Translations under genes and position numbers: made by a program
Shown here: piece by piece, positions 45,776 through 52,859 of the stretch
Position numbering within the stretch: position 1 is the stretch's first letter
Layout: each line of letters opens with the position of its first letter
Source: an uncultured Veillonella sp.
Lineage (GTDB): Bacteria > Bacillota > Negativicutes > Veillonellales > Veillonellaceae
Length of the DNA stretch: 64,000 bases
Assembly: GCA_934202095.1 (NCBI GenBank)
Contig: CAKPXN010000003.1
Span: forward strand, 1-64,000
Direction of reading: 5' to 3'
Notes under the pieces: generated by a model
Databases searched by the model: none
What the model was told of the DNA's origin: nothing
What the model saw: only the letters and a program-made list of their open reading frames with translations

Positions 45776-46984
45776 ATGCTCGTAGGTTTGAAAATTCTTA
45801 TTATTATCGCTATTATGGGCGGGCTCATTGCCTATATGGGTGATAAATTAGGGACAAAAGTCGGTAAGCGTAGAATGTCCCTCTTCGGATTGCGTCCTAA
45901 ACATACGTCGATTATCGTAACGATTGTAACAGGATTGCTCGTTGCAGCAGCCACAGTTGGGGTACTTACCATCACATCCCAAAGTGTACGAACTGCACTG
46001 TTTGGTATGGATCAATTGCGAGCTGATATGAATCAGTTAACAGCAGAGGTAACTGCTAAAAATGCTGAATTAAAACGAGGCCAAGAACTTTTGGAAGCCA
46101 ATAAGAAGGAATTAGCGGATCGTATGGCTGAGATTGAAACCATTCGTAAAGAGGTTGAGCAAAGCCGTCAAGAATTAGCGGATGCAGAGGCTGCTAAGAT
46201 TGCTACCGAAGCGGAACTATCTGCATTGCAGGCATCCTATGATGAGGCTTCAAAAAAATTGGCAGCTTTGGAAGCTACTCGAGCTAGCATGGAAAAACAT
46301 ATTGCGGACTTACAGAAAACACAAGAAGAGTTAAAAACGGGTATCATCCATCTTCGGGAAGGTACGATTTTATTTCAAGTTGACCAACTATTAGCACAAG
46401 CGGTAGTGCGCAATGGTTTATCTTATAATGAAGCCCGTGATGCGGTTAATAGTATTGTAGAAGATACAAATAAGCTCGTACTTCGTCGGTTAGGCGTTGA
46501 AGATAATGGTGAATCCGTTGTGTATGTAGATCGTCAAAATATGGAGGTTGCCATCTCCAAGGTAGAAGAGTCTAAAACACCTATGGTTATCCAAGTGGTG
46601 GCCGCAGGTAATATCATTGCAGGTGAACCTGCAGTAGCGACGATTCAGGTATATCCACAACAATTTATCTATAAATCGGGCGATGTCATTTCTACAGCGG
46701 TTATTGATGGCGGTAGTAATGCTCAAGTTAATATGCTTCGTTTCTTAAAACAAGTAAATGAAGAGGCTAAATCTAAAGGCGTTATACCAGATTCCTTATC
46801 CGGTGATATTGGTACTATACCTGGTGATGAATTGTTTTCTGCGATTCGCCGTATTGGCATGTTACATGGTAAGGTATATGTAGAGGCCTATGCCGATGGT
46901 GATACATACTCATCTGGCCCTGTACATATAAAATTACGGATTACACAGATGACAGATACAGGTAAACTTATTAAGACAAATTAG
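45776..46984 (+). CDS. DUF3084-type membrane-anchored coiled-coil protein
   Basis: A 402-aa protein. It has two N-terminal TM segments (about residues 5-22 and 43-65) separated by a conserved GTKVGKRRMSLFGLRPKHTS loop, then a coiled coil (about 78-195, Glu/Lys/Ala-rich) and a C-terminal globular domain (about 200-402). The layout matches DUF3084, known also in cyanobacteria and other diderms. The function is unknown. Its constant position after lptF/G suggests an envelope role, perhaps scaffolding of the Lpt bridge (inference). It ends at a terminator, which closes the lpxI-to-DUF3084 unit of about 14.5 kb. Confidence 0.75.
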   Translation: MLVGLKILIIIAIMGGLIAYMGDKLGTKVGKRRMSLFGLRPKHTSIIVTIVTGLLVAAATVGVLTITSQSVRTALFGMDQLRADMNQLTAEVTAKNAELKRGQELLEANKKELADRMAEIETIRKEVEQSRQELADAEAAKIATEAELSALQASYDEASKKLAALEATRASMEKHIADLQKTQEELKTGIIHLREGTILFQVDQLLAQAVVRNGLSYNEARDAVNSIVEDTNKLVLRRLGVEDNGESVVYVDRQNMEVAISKVEESKTPMVIQVVAAGNIIAGEPAVATIQVYPQQFIYKSGDVISTAVIDGGSNAQVNMLRFLKQVNEEAKSKGVIPDSLSGDIGTIPGDELFSAIRRIGMLHGKVYVEAYADGDTYSSGPVHIKLRITQMTDTGKLIKTN

Positions 46985-46997
46985 TTTCTATATGAAG

Positions 46998-47036
46998 GGC
47001 CTATGTATTAAGATTTAATACATAGGTCTTTTATTT
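46998..47036 (+). terminator. Rho-independent terminator after the LPS unit
   Basis: CCTATGTATTA (47000-47010) pairs with TAATACATAGG (47016-47026) across a 5-nt loop, followed by TCTTTTATTTT. Confidence 0.88.
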
Positions 47037-47080
47037 TGTGATAAAATATAACTATTGTATTGAGGAATGAGGAAAACAGT

Positions 47081-47608
47081 ATGAACAATATATCGTATAT
47101 AGCCGCTGTTGATCCAGGGAATGAAAAAACAGGCGTTGCTATACTTTCACAAGCAGGCAAGTTAATATATCGCACTATTGTAGAAACTAAAACATTTAAT
47201 AGCTCTTTTGAACGTGTATTAAGTACGTATCATGGTATTGTGCATATCGTATGTGGCAATGGCACAAATCATAAGCATTTGTATCCATCTATACAACAAA
47301 TTGGGCGTAATCACAAGATTACTACAAGCTTGATTGATGAATCACATAGTACAGAAGAGGCTCGAAAATTATATTGGCAATATAATCCACCTACCGGTTG
47401 GCGCAGATTCGTACCTAAAGGTATGCAATTTCCGCCTGAACCAGTAGATGATTTAACGGCCTATGTTATTGGTAAGCGATATACGCAACAGTTGAAGGCA
47501 GAAACCACGATTGAAACTTCAAATAGTGAGGTCTCGGGAGAGGAATTAGAAGCTAAACGTTTAGCAGCAATTAAAAAATTATATAATGAAGGAGATACGC
47601 ATGAGTAA
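47081..47608 (+). CDS. Predicted RuvC/RNase H-like fold protein
   Basis: A 175-aa cytoplasmic protein. The N-terminus AAVDPGNEKTGVAILSQAGKLIYRTIVET matches the first strands of RuvC-like/YqgF nucleases (the Asp of VDPG would be the first metal ligand). IVCGNGTNHK and the later Glu/Asp residues (DESHSTEEAR, PEPVDDLTAY) could complete an active site. I do not recognise a characterised orthologue, so nuclease activity is only a prediction. ATG 47081 has GAGGAAA just upstream. An in-frame TTG at 47060 is rejected. Overlaps the YitT gene by 8 bp. Confidence 0.6.
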   Translation: MNNISYIAAVDPGNEKTGVAILSQAGKLIYRTIVETKTFNSSFERVLSTYHGIVHIVCGNGTNHKHLYPSIQQIGRNHKITTSLIDESHSTEEARKLYWQYNPPTGWRRFVPKGMQFPPEPVDDLTAYVIGKRYTQQLKAETTIETSNSEVSGEELEAKRLAAIKKLYNEGDTHE

Positions 47609-48470
47609 TGTTGTAAAAAAGATACATTGGTCTAGCATACTACTGAGATGTATTTGGATGATTATAGGTGCACTTATTTATACTGTTGGATTGGACCTAT
47701 TTTTAGTACCAAATAATATTATCGATGGAGGCGTCGTTGGTATATCACTGATGGCGGCTGAACTTACAGGCATATCGTTTAGTATATTTGTGGTATTGAT
47801 CAATATACCGTTTTTGTATATTGGTTACCGCATTAATGGTAAGGTATTCACCATATCTACATTGTTTTCCATCGTTTGGATGGCCATATTTTCATCCTTT
47901 GCCCATGAATTTACTCCGATTACGACAAATCCGTTTCTAGGTGCTATTTTCGGCGGTATCATACTCGGTATCGGCGTAGGCCTAATCATCCGTAATGGGG
48001 GCTGTCTAGACGGTTCTGAAATCGTCGCCATTATCTTTGACAAACGAACCACATTCTCTGTGGGTGAAATCGTAATGGCCATGAACTTAGTTATCCTAGG
48101 TGCTGCAGGATTTGTATATAGCTGGGATAGTGCCATGTATTCCTTAGTGGCCTATTTTATCGCCTATAAAATGATTGATATTACGATTACAGGTCTTGAG
48201 GAATCAAAGGGTGTTATGATTATTACTGATGCAGAGAATTCAGAGAAAATTGCGGATACATTAAATGCAAATCTTAATAGAGGGGTTACCATATTATATG
48301 GTGAAGGTGGTTATTTAAAAACACCTAAGCATGCACTCTATTCTGTGGTAACAAGACTAGAGATTACGCGTTTAAAAGATGCGGTATATGAAGTAGATCC
48401 ATCGGCGTTTATCACAATTCAAGATGTACACGATGTATTCGGTGGACGTTTTACCAAGGGTGGACATTAA
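47601..48470 (+). CDS. YitT family membrane protein (DUF161 plus DUF2179)
   Basis: A 289-aa inner-membrane protein with five or six hydrophobic segments (about residues 12-195) and a cytoplasmic DUF2179 domain (about 205-285: SKGVMIITDAENSEKIADTLNANLNRGVTILYGEGGY). This is the standard YitT architecture, common in Firmicutes, with no firmly established substrate. ATG 47601 has AAGGAG 6 nt upstream. It sits between the RuvC-fold gene and signal peptidase I, in a three-gene operon. Confidence 0.85.
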   Translation: MSNVVKKIHWSSILLRCIWMIIGALIYTVGLDLFLVPNNIIDGGVVGISLMAAELTGISFSIFVVLINIPFLYIGYRINGKVFTISTLFSIVWMAIFSSFAHEFTPITTNPFLGAIFGGIILGIGVGLIIRNGGCLDGSEIVAIIFDKRTTFSVGEIVMAMNLVILGAAGFVYSWDSAMYSLVAYFIAYKMIDITITGLEESKGVMIITDAENSEKIADTLNANLNRGVTILYGEGGYLKTPKHALYSVVTRLEITRLKDAVYEVDPSAFITIQDVHDVFGGRFTKGGH

Positions 48471-48480
48471 GGGGGCTCTA

Positions 48481-49053
48481 ATGAATAATAAATTTGTAAA
48501 AGAAACATTAGATTGGATATATGCCATAGTATTGGCGCTAGTCATCGCTATGGTCATTCATATCTTTATCGTACAACCAACGCGCGTATCCGGTGAATCC
48601 ATGGAGGATACATTACACAACGGCCAATATTTAATCGTCACCAAGTGGCAACATATTATGCGCGATGTACCTGATTATGGTCAAATCGTTATCATTGATA
48701 GCCGTGTGAACCGTGAACGTACATGGACCGATGATGTGAAAGAACCATTGATGAACTATGTAAGCGTTATCGATAAATCGGCTCAAACAAATGATGTGTG
48801 GGTAAAACGCGTTATCGGTAGACCTGGTGACACATTAGAGTTTAAAGATGGTCACGTTTGGCGTAATGGTGAAGAGCTTCAAGAACCTTATACAAAAGAT
48901 CCTACAATGAACTATAGCCGTTCTACACCTGTTGTAGTACCTGAAGGGCATGTGTTTGTAATGGGGGATAATCGCAATCATTCTAGTGACAGCCGATTCA
49001 TCGGACCTGTATCGGTAGACCATGTGCTAGGCTTTGTAGAATACGCAATATAA
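48481..49053 (+). CDS. lepB: Signal peptidase I
   Basis: Membrane-bound serine/lysine peptidase that removes Sec signal peptides. It is 190 aa, the short Gram-positive SipS-like form with a single N-terminal TM (about residues 10-31). The nucleophile Ser40 is in SGESMEDTL, the general base Lys109 is in VWVKRVIGRPGD, and box E is GDNRNHSSDSR. ATG 48481 is chosen for its AAGGGGG RBS. Upstream codons of the open frame lie within yitT. It is just ahead of three abundant exported porins. Confidence 0.95.
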   Translation: MNNKFVKETLDWIYAIVLALVIAMVIHIFIVQPTRVSGESMEDTLHNGQYLIVTKWQHIMRDVPDYGQIVIIDSRVNRERTWTDDVKEPLMNYVSVIDKSAQTNDVWVKRVIGRPGDTLEFKDGHVWRNGEELQEPYTKDPTMNYSRSTPVVVPEGHVFVMGDNRNHSSDSRFIGPVSVDHVLGFVEYAI

Positions 49054-49117
49054 TGGGACTAATACATAATAATCATTGTTAGTGATTGTAAAAGTAAAAC
49101 ATTATACATTTCAAATG

Positions 49118-49156
49118 AGAACGTATATTACTGAAACGTAATGTACGTTCTTTTTT
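49118..49156 (+). terminator. Rho-independent terminator after lepB
   Basis: A 14-bp stem with one G-U (AGAACGTATATTAC at 49118-49131, GTAATGTACGTTCT at 49138-49151) followed by TTTTTT. Confidence 0.92.
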
Positions 49157-49230
49157 ATATATTATATGAAGAACTATATTGCTTACAATCTATCTCTTTT
49201 ATACATATAATGTTGAATGATTTATATAAT

Positions 49231-49267
49231 CAATATCATTTACAATGATATTGAAAATTGATATTAT
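49231..49267 (+). promoter_or_regulatory. Promoter of the first ompM overlapped by a perfect inverted repeat
   Basis: TTTACA (49239-49244), a 17-bp spacer and TATTAT (49262-49267). A perfect 10-bp inverted repeat (CAATATCATT at 49231-49240, AATGATATTG at 49244-49253, 3-bp centre) covers the -35, and a further half-site-like AATTGATATT follows. The AT-rich GATATT/AATATC character resembles Fur-family operators, but the regulator is unknown. A repressor site is the simplest reading. Confidence 0.6.
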
Positions 49268-49303
49268 TTTTATGTTATGTGAATTTTTTATAGAGAGGTT
49301 TAG

Positions 49304-50575
49304 ATGATGAATAAGAAAAATCTATCTTTAGCAGTTGCCGCATTATCTGTTGTGGGTGTAACGACAGCCTTTGCAGCCAATCCCTTTTCTGATGTAACAC
49401 CTGATAGCTGGGCCTATCAATCGGTATCGCAATTGGCTAGTGCTGGTATCATTAATGGATATCCAGATGGTACGTTTAAAGGGCAAAAGGATATTACCCG
49501 TTTTGAAATGGCTCAAATGATTGCTAAAGCGATGGCAAACCAAGATCGTGCCAATGCAGAGCAACAAGCGATGATTAATCGGTTGGCTGATGAATTCTCT
49601 AATGAATTATCCAATCTTGGTGTGCGCGTGTCTGCCTTAGAGGACCGCGTAGGGAATGTTAAATTTTCCGGTGATGCTCGTATTAACTATGTTGAAAAAG
49701 AAGGTATTGATAATCTAGATTCGGAAGGTAAATTTGCAGCTCGTGTGCGTTTGAATATGGATGCTAAAGTTAACAAGAATACATCTGTTAAAGCGCGATT
49801 AACAACAGGATCTATTGAACTTGGTGATGCATCTAAAGATCATACCATGTCCTTTGATTTAGCCTATGTAGAACACAAATTTGGGAAGAATCATATGGTA
49901 GATATTGGTCGCTATACACAAAGCTTTGGTGATGGTTTAATTTATTCTAGTAATTTTGATGGTATTGGGTATACAACACAAGTTGGAAAATTGAAAGTTA
50001 ATGCCGCTTATGGTTATCCAACACTAGGTCGATTTAGTAAGGCCTCTAAAGATAATAATAGTGAAATGTCTCTTATCAACCTTAGTGCACCAGTAAATAA
50101 GCACTTAAATGTAGGTGGTATGTTTGCTCATGTAGGTACTACGAATGTTAAAATGGGCAATGGCAAAACTACTAATGATTTTAACAATGTATATGGTTTT
50201 AATGCACAATACAATATTGGTAAATTCGCAACTAATGCTGAATGGGTGACCGCAACAGGCCTTAGCAATAGTGATGTATGGAATGTAGGCGTTAAATGGG
50301 GCGACTATAAAATCACTAAGAAAAATTCCTGGCGTGTAGCTCTTGATTACTACAACCAAGAAAAGAATGCGCCTGTATTTAAGACACAAAAATATGAAGG
50401 TAATGACTTATATGGTAAGTCTCGCTATGAAGGTTATAAAGCATGGCAACTTAGTGCGTCCTATGCACCAGAGAAAAATGTAGGCATTACAACATATTAT
50501 GGCTTCCATGCAAAAACACAAGAAGGCCACAAGGTAAATGATTACTATCGTGCAGACTTGTTATTTAAATTCTAA
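49304..50575 (+). CDS. ompM: OmpM porin, SLH-domain outer-membrane protein, paralogue A
   Basis: A 423-aa outer-membrane protein. The signal peptide ends at AFA-ANP (about residue 25). One SLH domain follows (about 26-78: FSDVTPDSWAYQSVSQLASAG ... GYPDGTFKGQKDITRFEMAQM), which binds the cell wall. Then comes a coiled-coil stalk (about 80-118: NAEQQAMINRLADEFSNELSNLGVRVSALEDRV) and a beta-barrel (about 122-423) ending in Phe (YRADLLFKF). It tethers the outer membrane to peptidoglycan and forms a pore. Codon use is less optimised than in the two later paralogues, which suggests lower or conditional expression. Two ATGs (49304, 49307) are possible. AGAGAGG fits the second slightly better. Confidence 0.93.
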   Translation: MMNKKNLSLAVAALSVVGVTTAFAANPFSDVTPDSWAYQSVSQLASAGIINGYPDGTFKGQKDITRFEMAQMIAKAMANQDRANAEQQAMINRLADEFSNELSNLGVRVSALEDRVGNVKFSGDARINYVEKEGIDNLDSEGKFAARVRLNMDAKVNKNTSVKARLTTGSIELGDASKDHTMSFDLAYVEHKFGKNHMVDIGRYTQSFGDGLIYSSNFDGIGYTTQVGKLKVNAAYGYPTLGRFSKASKDNNSEMSLINLSAPVNKHLNVGGMFAHVGTTNVKMGNGKTTNDFNNVYGFNAQYNIGKFATNAEWVTATGLSNSDVWNVGVKWGDYKITKKNSWRVALDYYNQEKNAPVFKTQKYEGNDLYGKSRYEGYKAWQLSASYAPEKNVGITTYYGFHAKTQEGHKVNDYYRADLLFKF

Positions 50576-50590
50576 TTAATACCTATGAAA

Positions 50591-50624
50591 TAAGATCTAT
50601 CAGAGATGATAGGTCTTATTTTTT
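50591..50624 (+). terminator. Rho-independent terminator after ompM paralogue A
   Basis: A 12-bp imperfect stem (TAAGATCTATCA at 50591-50602, TGATAGGTCTTA at 50607-50618) with a GAGA loop, followed by TTTTTT. Confidence 0.88.
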
Positions 50625-50816
50625 ATTAAAATTAACTAATAGTAATACTATTTATTAGATATATATATTAATAGAGGTAGTAATAGAACTTAAAATCCGC
50701 TAATTTACACGTAAATAAAATGAAATTTTACAAAATTTAATTTTGATAAATGCAGGTAATTACTGCTTTTATTGTGTAAAACTATTTCATGAAAGAAATT
50801 TCATCATATTTAATTG
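50625..50816 (+). promoter_or_regulatory. Operator-like repeats in the intergenic region before ompM paralogue B
   Basis: Gene-free AT-rich DNA with small symmetrical elements: TTTCATGAAA (50785-50794, perfect palindrome), ATGAAA/TTTCAT (50789-50804), and the direct repeat ATTGTGTAAAA at 50771-50781 and 50813-50823, about four helical turns apart. These may be binding sites that control the strong porin promoter. None matches a named regulator with confidence. Confidence 0.35.
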
Positions 50817-50855
50817 TGTAAAATGCTTTACAAATTTGTTGACTGGATGTATATT
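50817..50855 (+). promoter_or_regulatory. Promoter of ompM paralogue B with an inverted repeat at the -35
   Basis: TTTACA (50827-50832), a 17-bp spacer and TATATT (50850-50855). TGTAAA-ATGC-TTTACA (50817-50832) is a perfect 6-bp inverted repeat whose right arm is the -35. The predicted transcript starts near 50862 and has a leader of about 175 nt. Confidence 0.6.
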
Positions 50856-50890
50856 GACATCACAGAAAGACAACACACCAAGTTGTGGTG

Positions 50891-50946
50891 ATATACAAGA
50901 ACAGAAGAAGAGGAAACGTGGATACTCATCAGGATGTTCTTATATA
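50891..50946 (+). promoter_or_regulatory. Candidate structured leader element, ompM paralogue B copy
   Basis: The 18-nt box GAGGAAACGTGGATACTC (50910-50927) begins 54 nt after the -10. It is enclosed by AAGAACA (50897-50903) pairing perfectly with TGTTCTT (50935-50941). Beyond one mismatch, four more pairs form (50892-50895 with 50943-50946). A second copy of the box, differing at one base and enclosed by a different but still complementary stem, lies in the leader of the next ompM. I know no riboswitch or leader family with this box. A cis-acting RNA element (protein-, RNA- or ligand-binding) is proposed. Confidence 0.5.
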
Positions 50947-51037
50947 GATCATAACTAGATGTACAGTCTTCTGATAATATATATTTTTTTCTAAATTTGT
51001 TAGTCAAAAAGACTATATCAGAAAGAAGGAATCTATT

Positions 51038-52300
51038 ATGAAAAAACAATTCGCAGCAGTATTTGCAGCAACAGCACTTTTAGGTGTAACAAGCGCATTC
51101 GCAGCTAACCCATTCTCCGATGTAACTCCTGATTCTTGGGCATATCAAGCTGTATCTCAACTAGCAGCAGCTGGCATCGTTAATGGTTACCCAGATGGTA
51201 CTTTCAAAGGCCAAAACGATATCACTCGTTACGAAATGGCTCAAATGGTAGCTAAAGCAATGGCTAACCAAGATAAAGCTAATGCAGAACAACAAGCAAT
51301 GATCAATCGTTTGGCTGATGAATTCTCCAATGAATTGAACAACTTGGGCGTACGCGTTTCCAAATTGGAAGACCGCGTAGGTAATGTAAAAGTTACTGGT
51401 GATGCTCGTATCCGTTATCAAGGATCTGAAGACAAAGGCGTTTACAAAGATGGTAGTAAATCCTTAACTGATGGCCGTGCTCGTGTTCAATTCAATGCAA
51501 AGGTAAATGACAAAACTGATGCAGTAGTTCGTGTTAAAGGTGGCTATGAATTCGGTGATGCTTCCAATGGTACAACAGCTAAAATCGACCGTGCATATGT
51601 AGATCACAGATTTGGTCAAAACGTATCCGCTAAGGCTGGTCGTTTCAATCAAACAATTGGTGGCGGTTTAATGTACGATGATACATTCGACGGTGCTCAA
51701 TTGAACGTTGGTAATGATAAAATCCAAGTACAAGGTGCTTATGGTTACATGATGGAAGGCGCTGCAGCAGGTAATGCTAAATCTGATAACCCATCTGTAT
51801 CTTATGTAGGTGTTAAAGGTAAAATCGGTCAAGAATCTTCTGTTGGCGGTTTCTACTCCAGATTGTCTAGCGGTAATTTAAAACACGATGGTGTTAGCGT
51901 TGCTAACGATCACCAAAACGTATACGGCTTCAATGCGGACTTCCGCAAAGATAAAGTATGGGTTGGCGGTGAATGGTTGAAAGCTTCTGACGTAGCTAAT
52001 TCTCAAGCTTGGACAGCTGGTGTAGGTTATGGTAACTACGACATCGCTAAGAAAGGTACTTGGGATGTGAAAGGTCAATACTTCAACCAAAAAGCTAATG
52101 CACCTATCGTAAGCTCCACTTGGGATCAAGCATATGACTTAACTAACACAAATAACGGTTACAAAGGTTATGTAGCAACAGTTGATTATGCTGTACAAGA
52201 TAACGTAGGCTTAAGTGCTGGTTATGGTTTTAACTCTAAAGACCAAAGCGGTAAAGACTTATCCGATTTCTATCGTGCAGAACTTAACTACAAATTCTAA
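51038..52300 (+). CDS. ompM: OmpM porin, SLH-domain outer-membrane protein, paralogue B
   Basis: A 420-aa outer-membrane porin and tether. The signal peptide ends at AFA-ANP (about residue 24). The SLH domain spans about 25-77 (DVTPDSWAYQAVSQLAAAG, GYPDGTFKGQNDITRYEMAQM), the coiled coil about 80-117, and the barrel about 120-420, ending AELNYKF. The first ~120 residues are almost identical to those of paralogue C, while the barrels diverge, so pore and surface loops differ on a common anchor. A long leader with a structured candidate element precedes it. The RBS AGAAGGA is shared with paralogue C, and the small hairpin TAGTC-AAAAA-GACTA (51001-51015) sits just before it. Confidence 0.94.
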   Translation: MKKQFAAVFAATALLGVTSAFAANPFSDVTPDSWAYQAVSQLAAAGIVNGYPDGTFKGQNDITRYEMAQMVAKAMANQDKANAEQQAMINRLADEFSNELNNLGVRVSKLEDRVGNVKVTGDARIRYQGSEDKGVYKDGSKSLTDGRARVQFNAKVNDKTDAVVRVKGGYEFGDASNGTTAKIDRAYVDHRFGQNVSAKAGRFNQTIGGGLMYDDTFDGAQLNVGNDKIQVQGAYGYMMEGAAAGNAKSDNPSVSYVGVKGKIGQESSVGGFYSRLSSGNLKHDGVSVANDHQNVYGFNADFRKDKVWVGGEWLKASDVANSQAWTAGVGYGNYDIAKKGTWDVKGQYFNQKANAPIVSSTWDQAYDLTNTNNGYKGYVATVDYAVQDNVGLSAGYGFNSKDQSGKDLSDFYRAELNYKF

Positions 52301-52361
52301 TTGATAATCAAATAACACTATTATGAAAATCATCTCTTAATAACAAATAATAGTATATATA

Positions 52362-52390
52362 AAGGAGTCCTCCTTGGAGGGCTCCTTTTT
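52362..52390 (+). terminator. Rho-independent terminator after ompM paralogue B
   Basis: AAGGAGTCCTCC (52362-52373) pairs with GGAGGGCTCCTT (52376-52387, one G-U pair), followed by TTT. The very tight centre implies that the last pairs open. Confidence 0.85.
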
Positions 52391-52659
52391 GTATGTGAAA
52401 AAAGTAAAATGCAATATGTTGTATGAGTATAAAATGACTCAAACATGAAGTTACATTAATAAAATAAAATAATTAACGCAGAATTAATAAGTAAAACTTT
52501 ATAATATTAATAAGAATAAATTTCATTATAAGAAAAAATGGATAAATTTGTATAAAATTTTGATTTTTTTGAGTCTTAAAAAATTTAGATGAAATCTAAG
52601 TTTTTCAAGATTTTAAAAAATAAATTTTTTTAAATGAGAATGTAAATGAGAAAAAAGGG
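52391..52659 (+). other. AT-rich gene-free region before ompM paralogue C
   Basis: About 270 bp of extremely AT-rich DNA without a coding frame. The only clear structure is a 12-bp inverted repeat (52579-52590 with 52594-52605, 3-nt centre GAA, core TTAGAT/ATCTAA). It could be a weak extra terminator or an operator. The A/T tracts directly upstream of the promoter may act as an UP element for strong porin expression. Confidence 0.4.
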
Positions 52660-52688
52660 TTTACATCAAAATTTCTTCGTGCTAATAT
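52660..52688 (+). promoter_or_regulatory. Promoter of ompM paralogue C
   Basis: TTTACA (52660-52665), a 17-bp spacer and TAATAT (52683-52688), with TGC just before the -10 as an extended -10. It has the same -35 and spacing as the two other ompM promoters. The predicted start is near 52695, with a leader of about 165 nt. Confidence 0.62.
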
Positions 52689-52729
52689 CATGGCAACAAG
52701 AAGCGGTAAGCAAAACATACTGAAATCTC

Positions 52730-52794
52730 GATGAAGAATTATGGCGAGGAAACGTGGACACTCCCAAGAGAATTCTAAATCTTGAAATTAGAAT
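52730..52794 (+). promoter_or_regulatory. Candidate structured leader element, ompM paralogue C copy
   Basis: The box GAGGAAACGTGGACACTC (52746-52763) begins 57 nt after the -10. It is enclosed by AGAATT (52735-52740) with AATTCT (52771-52776), plus GAT/ATC (52730-52732 with 52779-52781) outside a small internal loop. The interval from box to closing strand is 7 nt, as in the paralogue B leader. The closing strand can instead pair downstream (ATTCTAA 52772-52778 with TTAGAAT 52788-52794), so two exclusive folds exist, as in leader switches. Function unknown. Confidence 0.5.
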
Positions 52795-52859
52795 GAATTG
52801 TGAATCGCAACTTGTGAAAACAATTTTATTCTTATTTTTCAGAAAGAAGGAATTCAACT

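Noticed and set aside
50910-50927. Similarity of GAGGAAACGTGG in the ompM leaders to the GAGGAAAGTCC start of RNase P RNA
   Set aside because: Only the first seven bases agree, and the conserved continuation and the remaining RNase P core are missing. The element is about 60 nt inside an mRNA leader.
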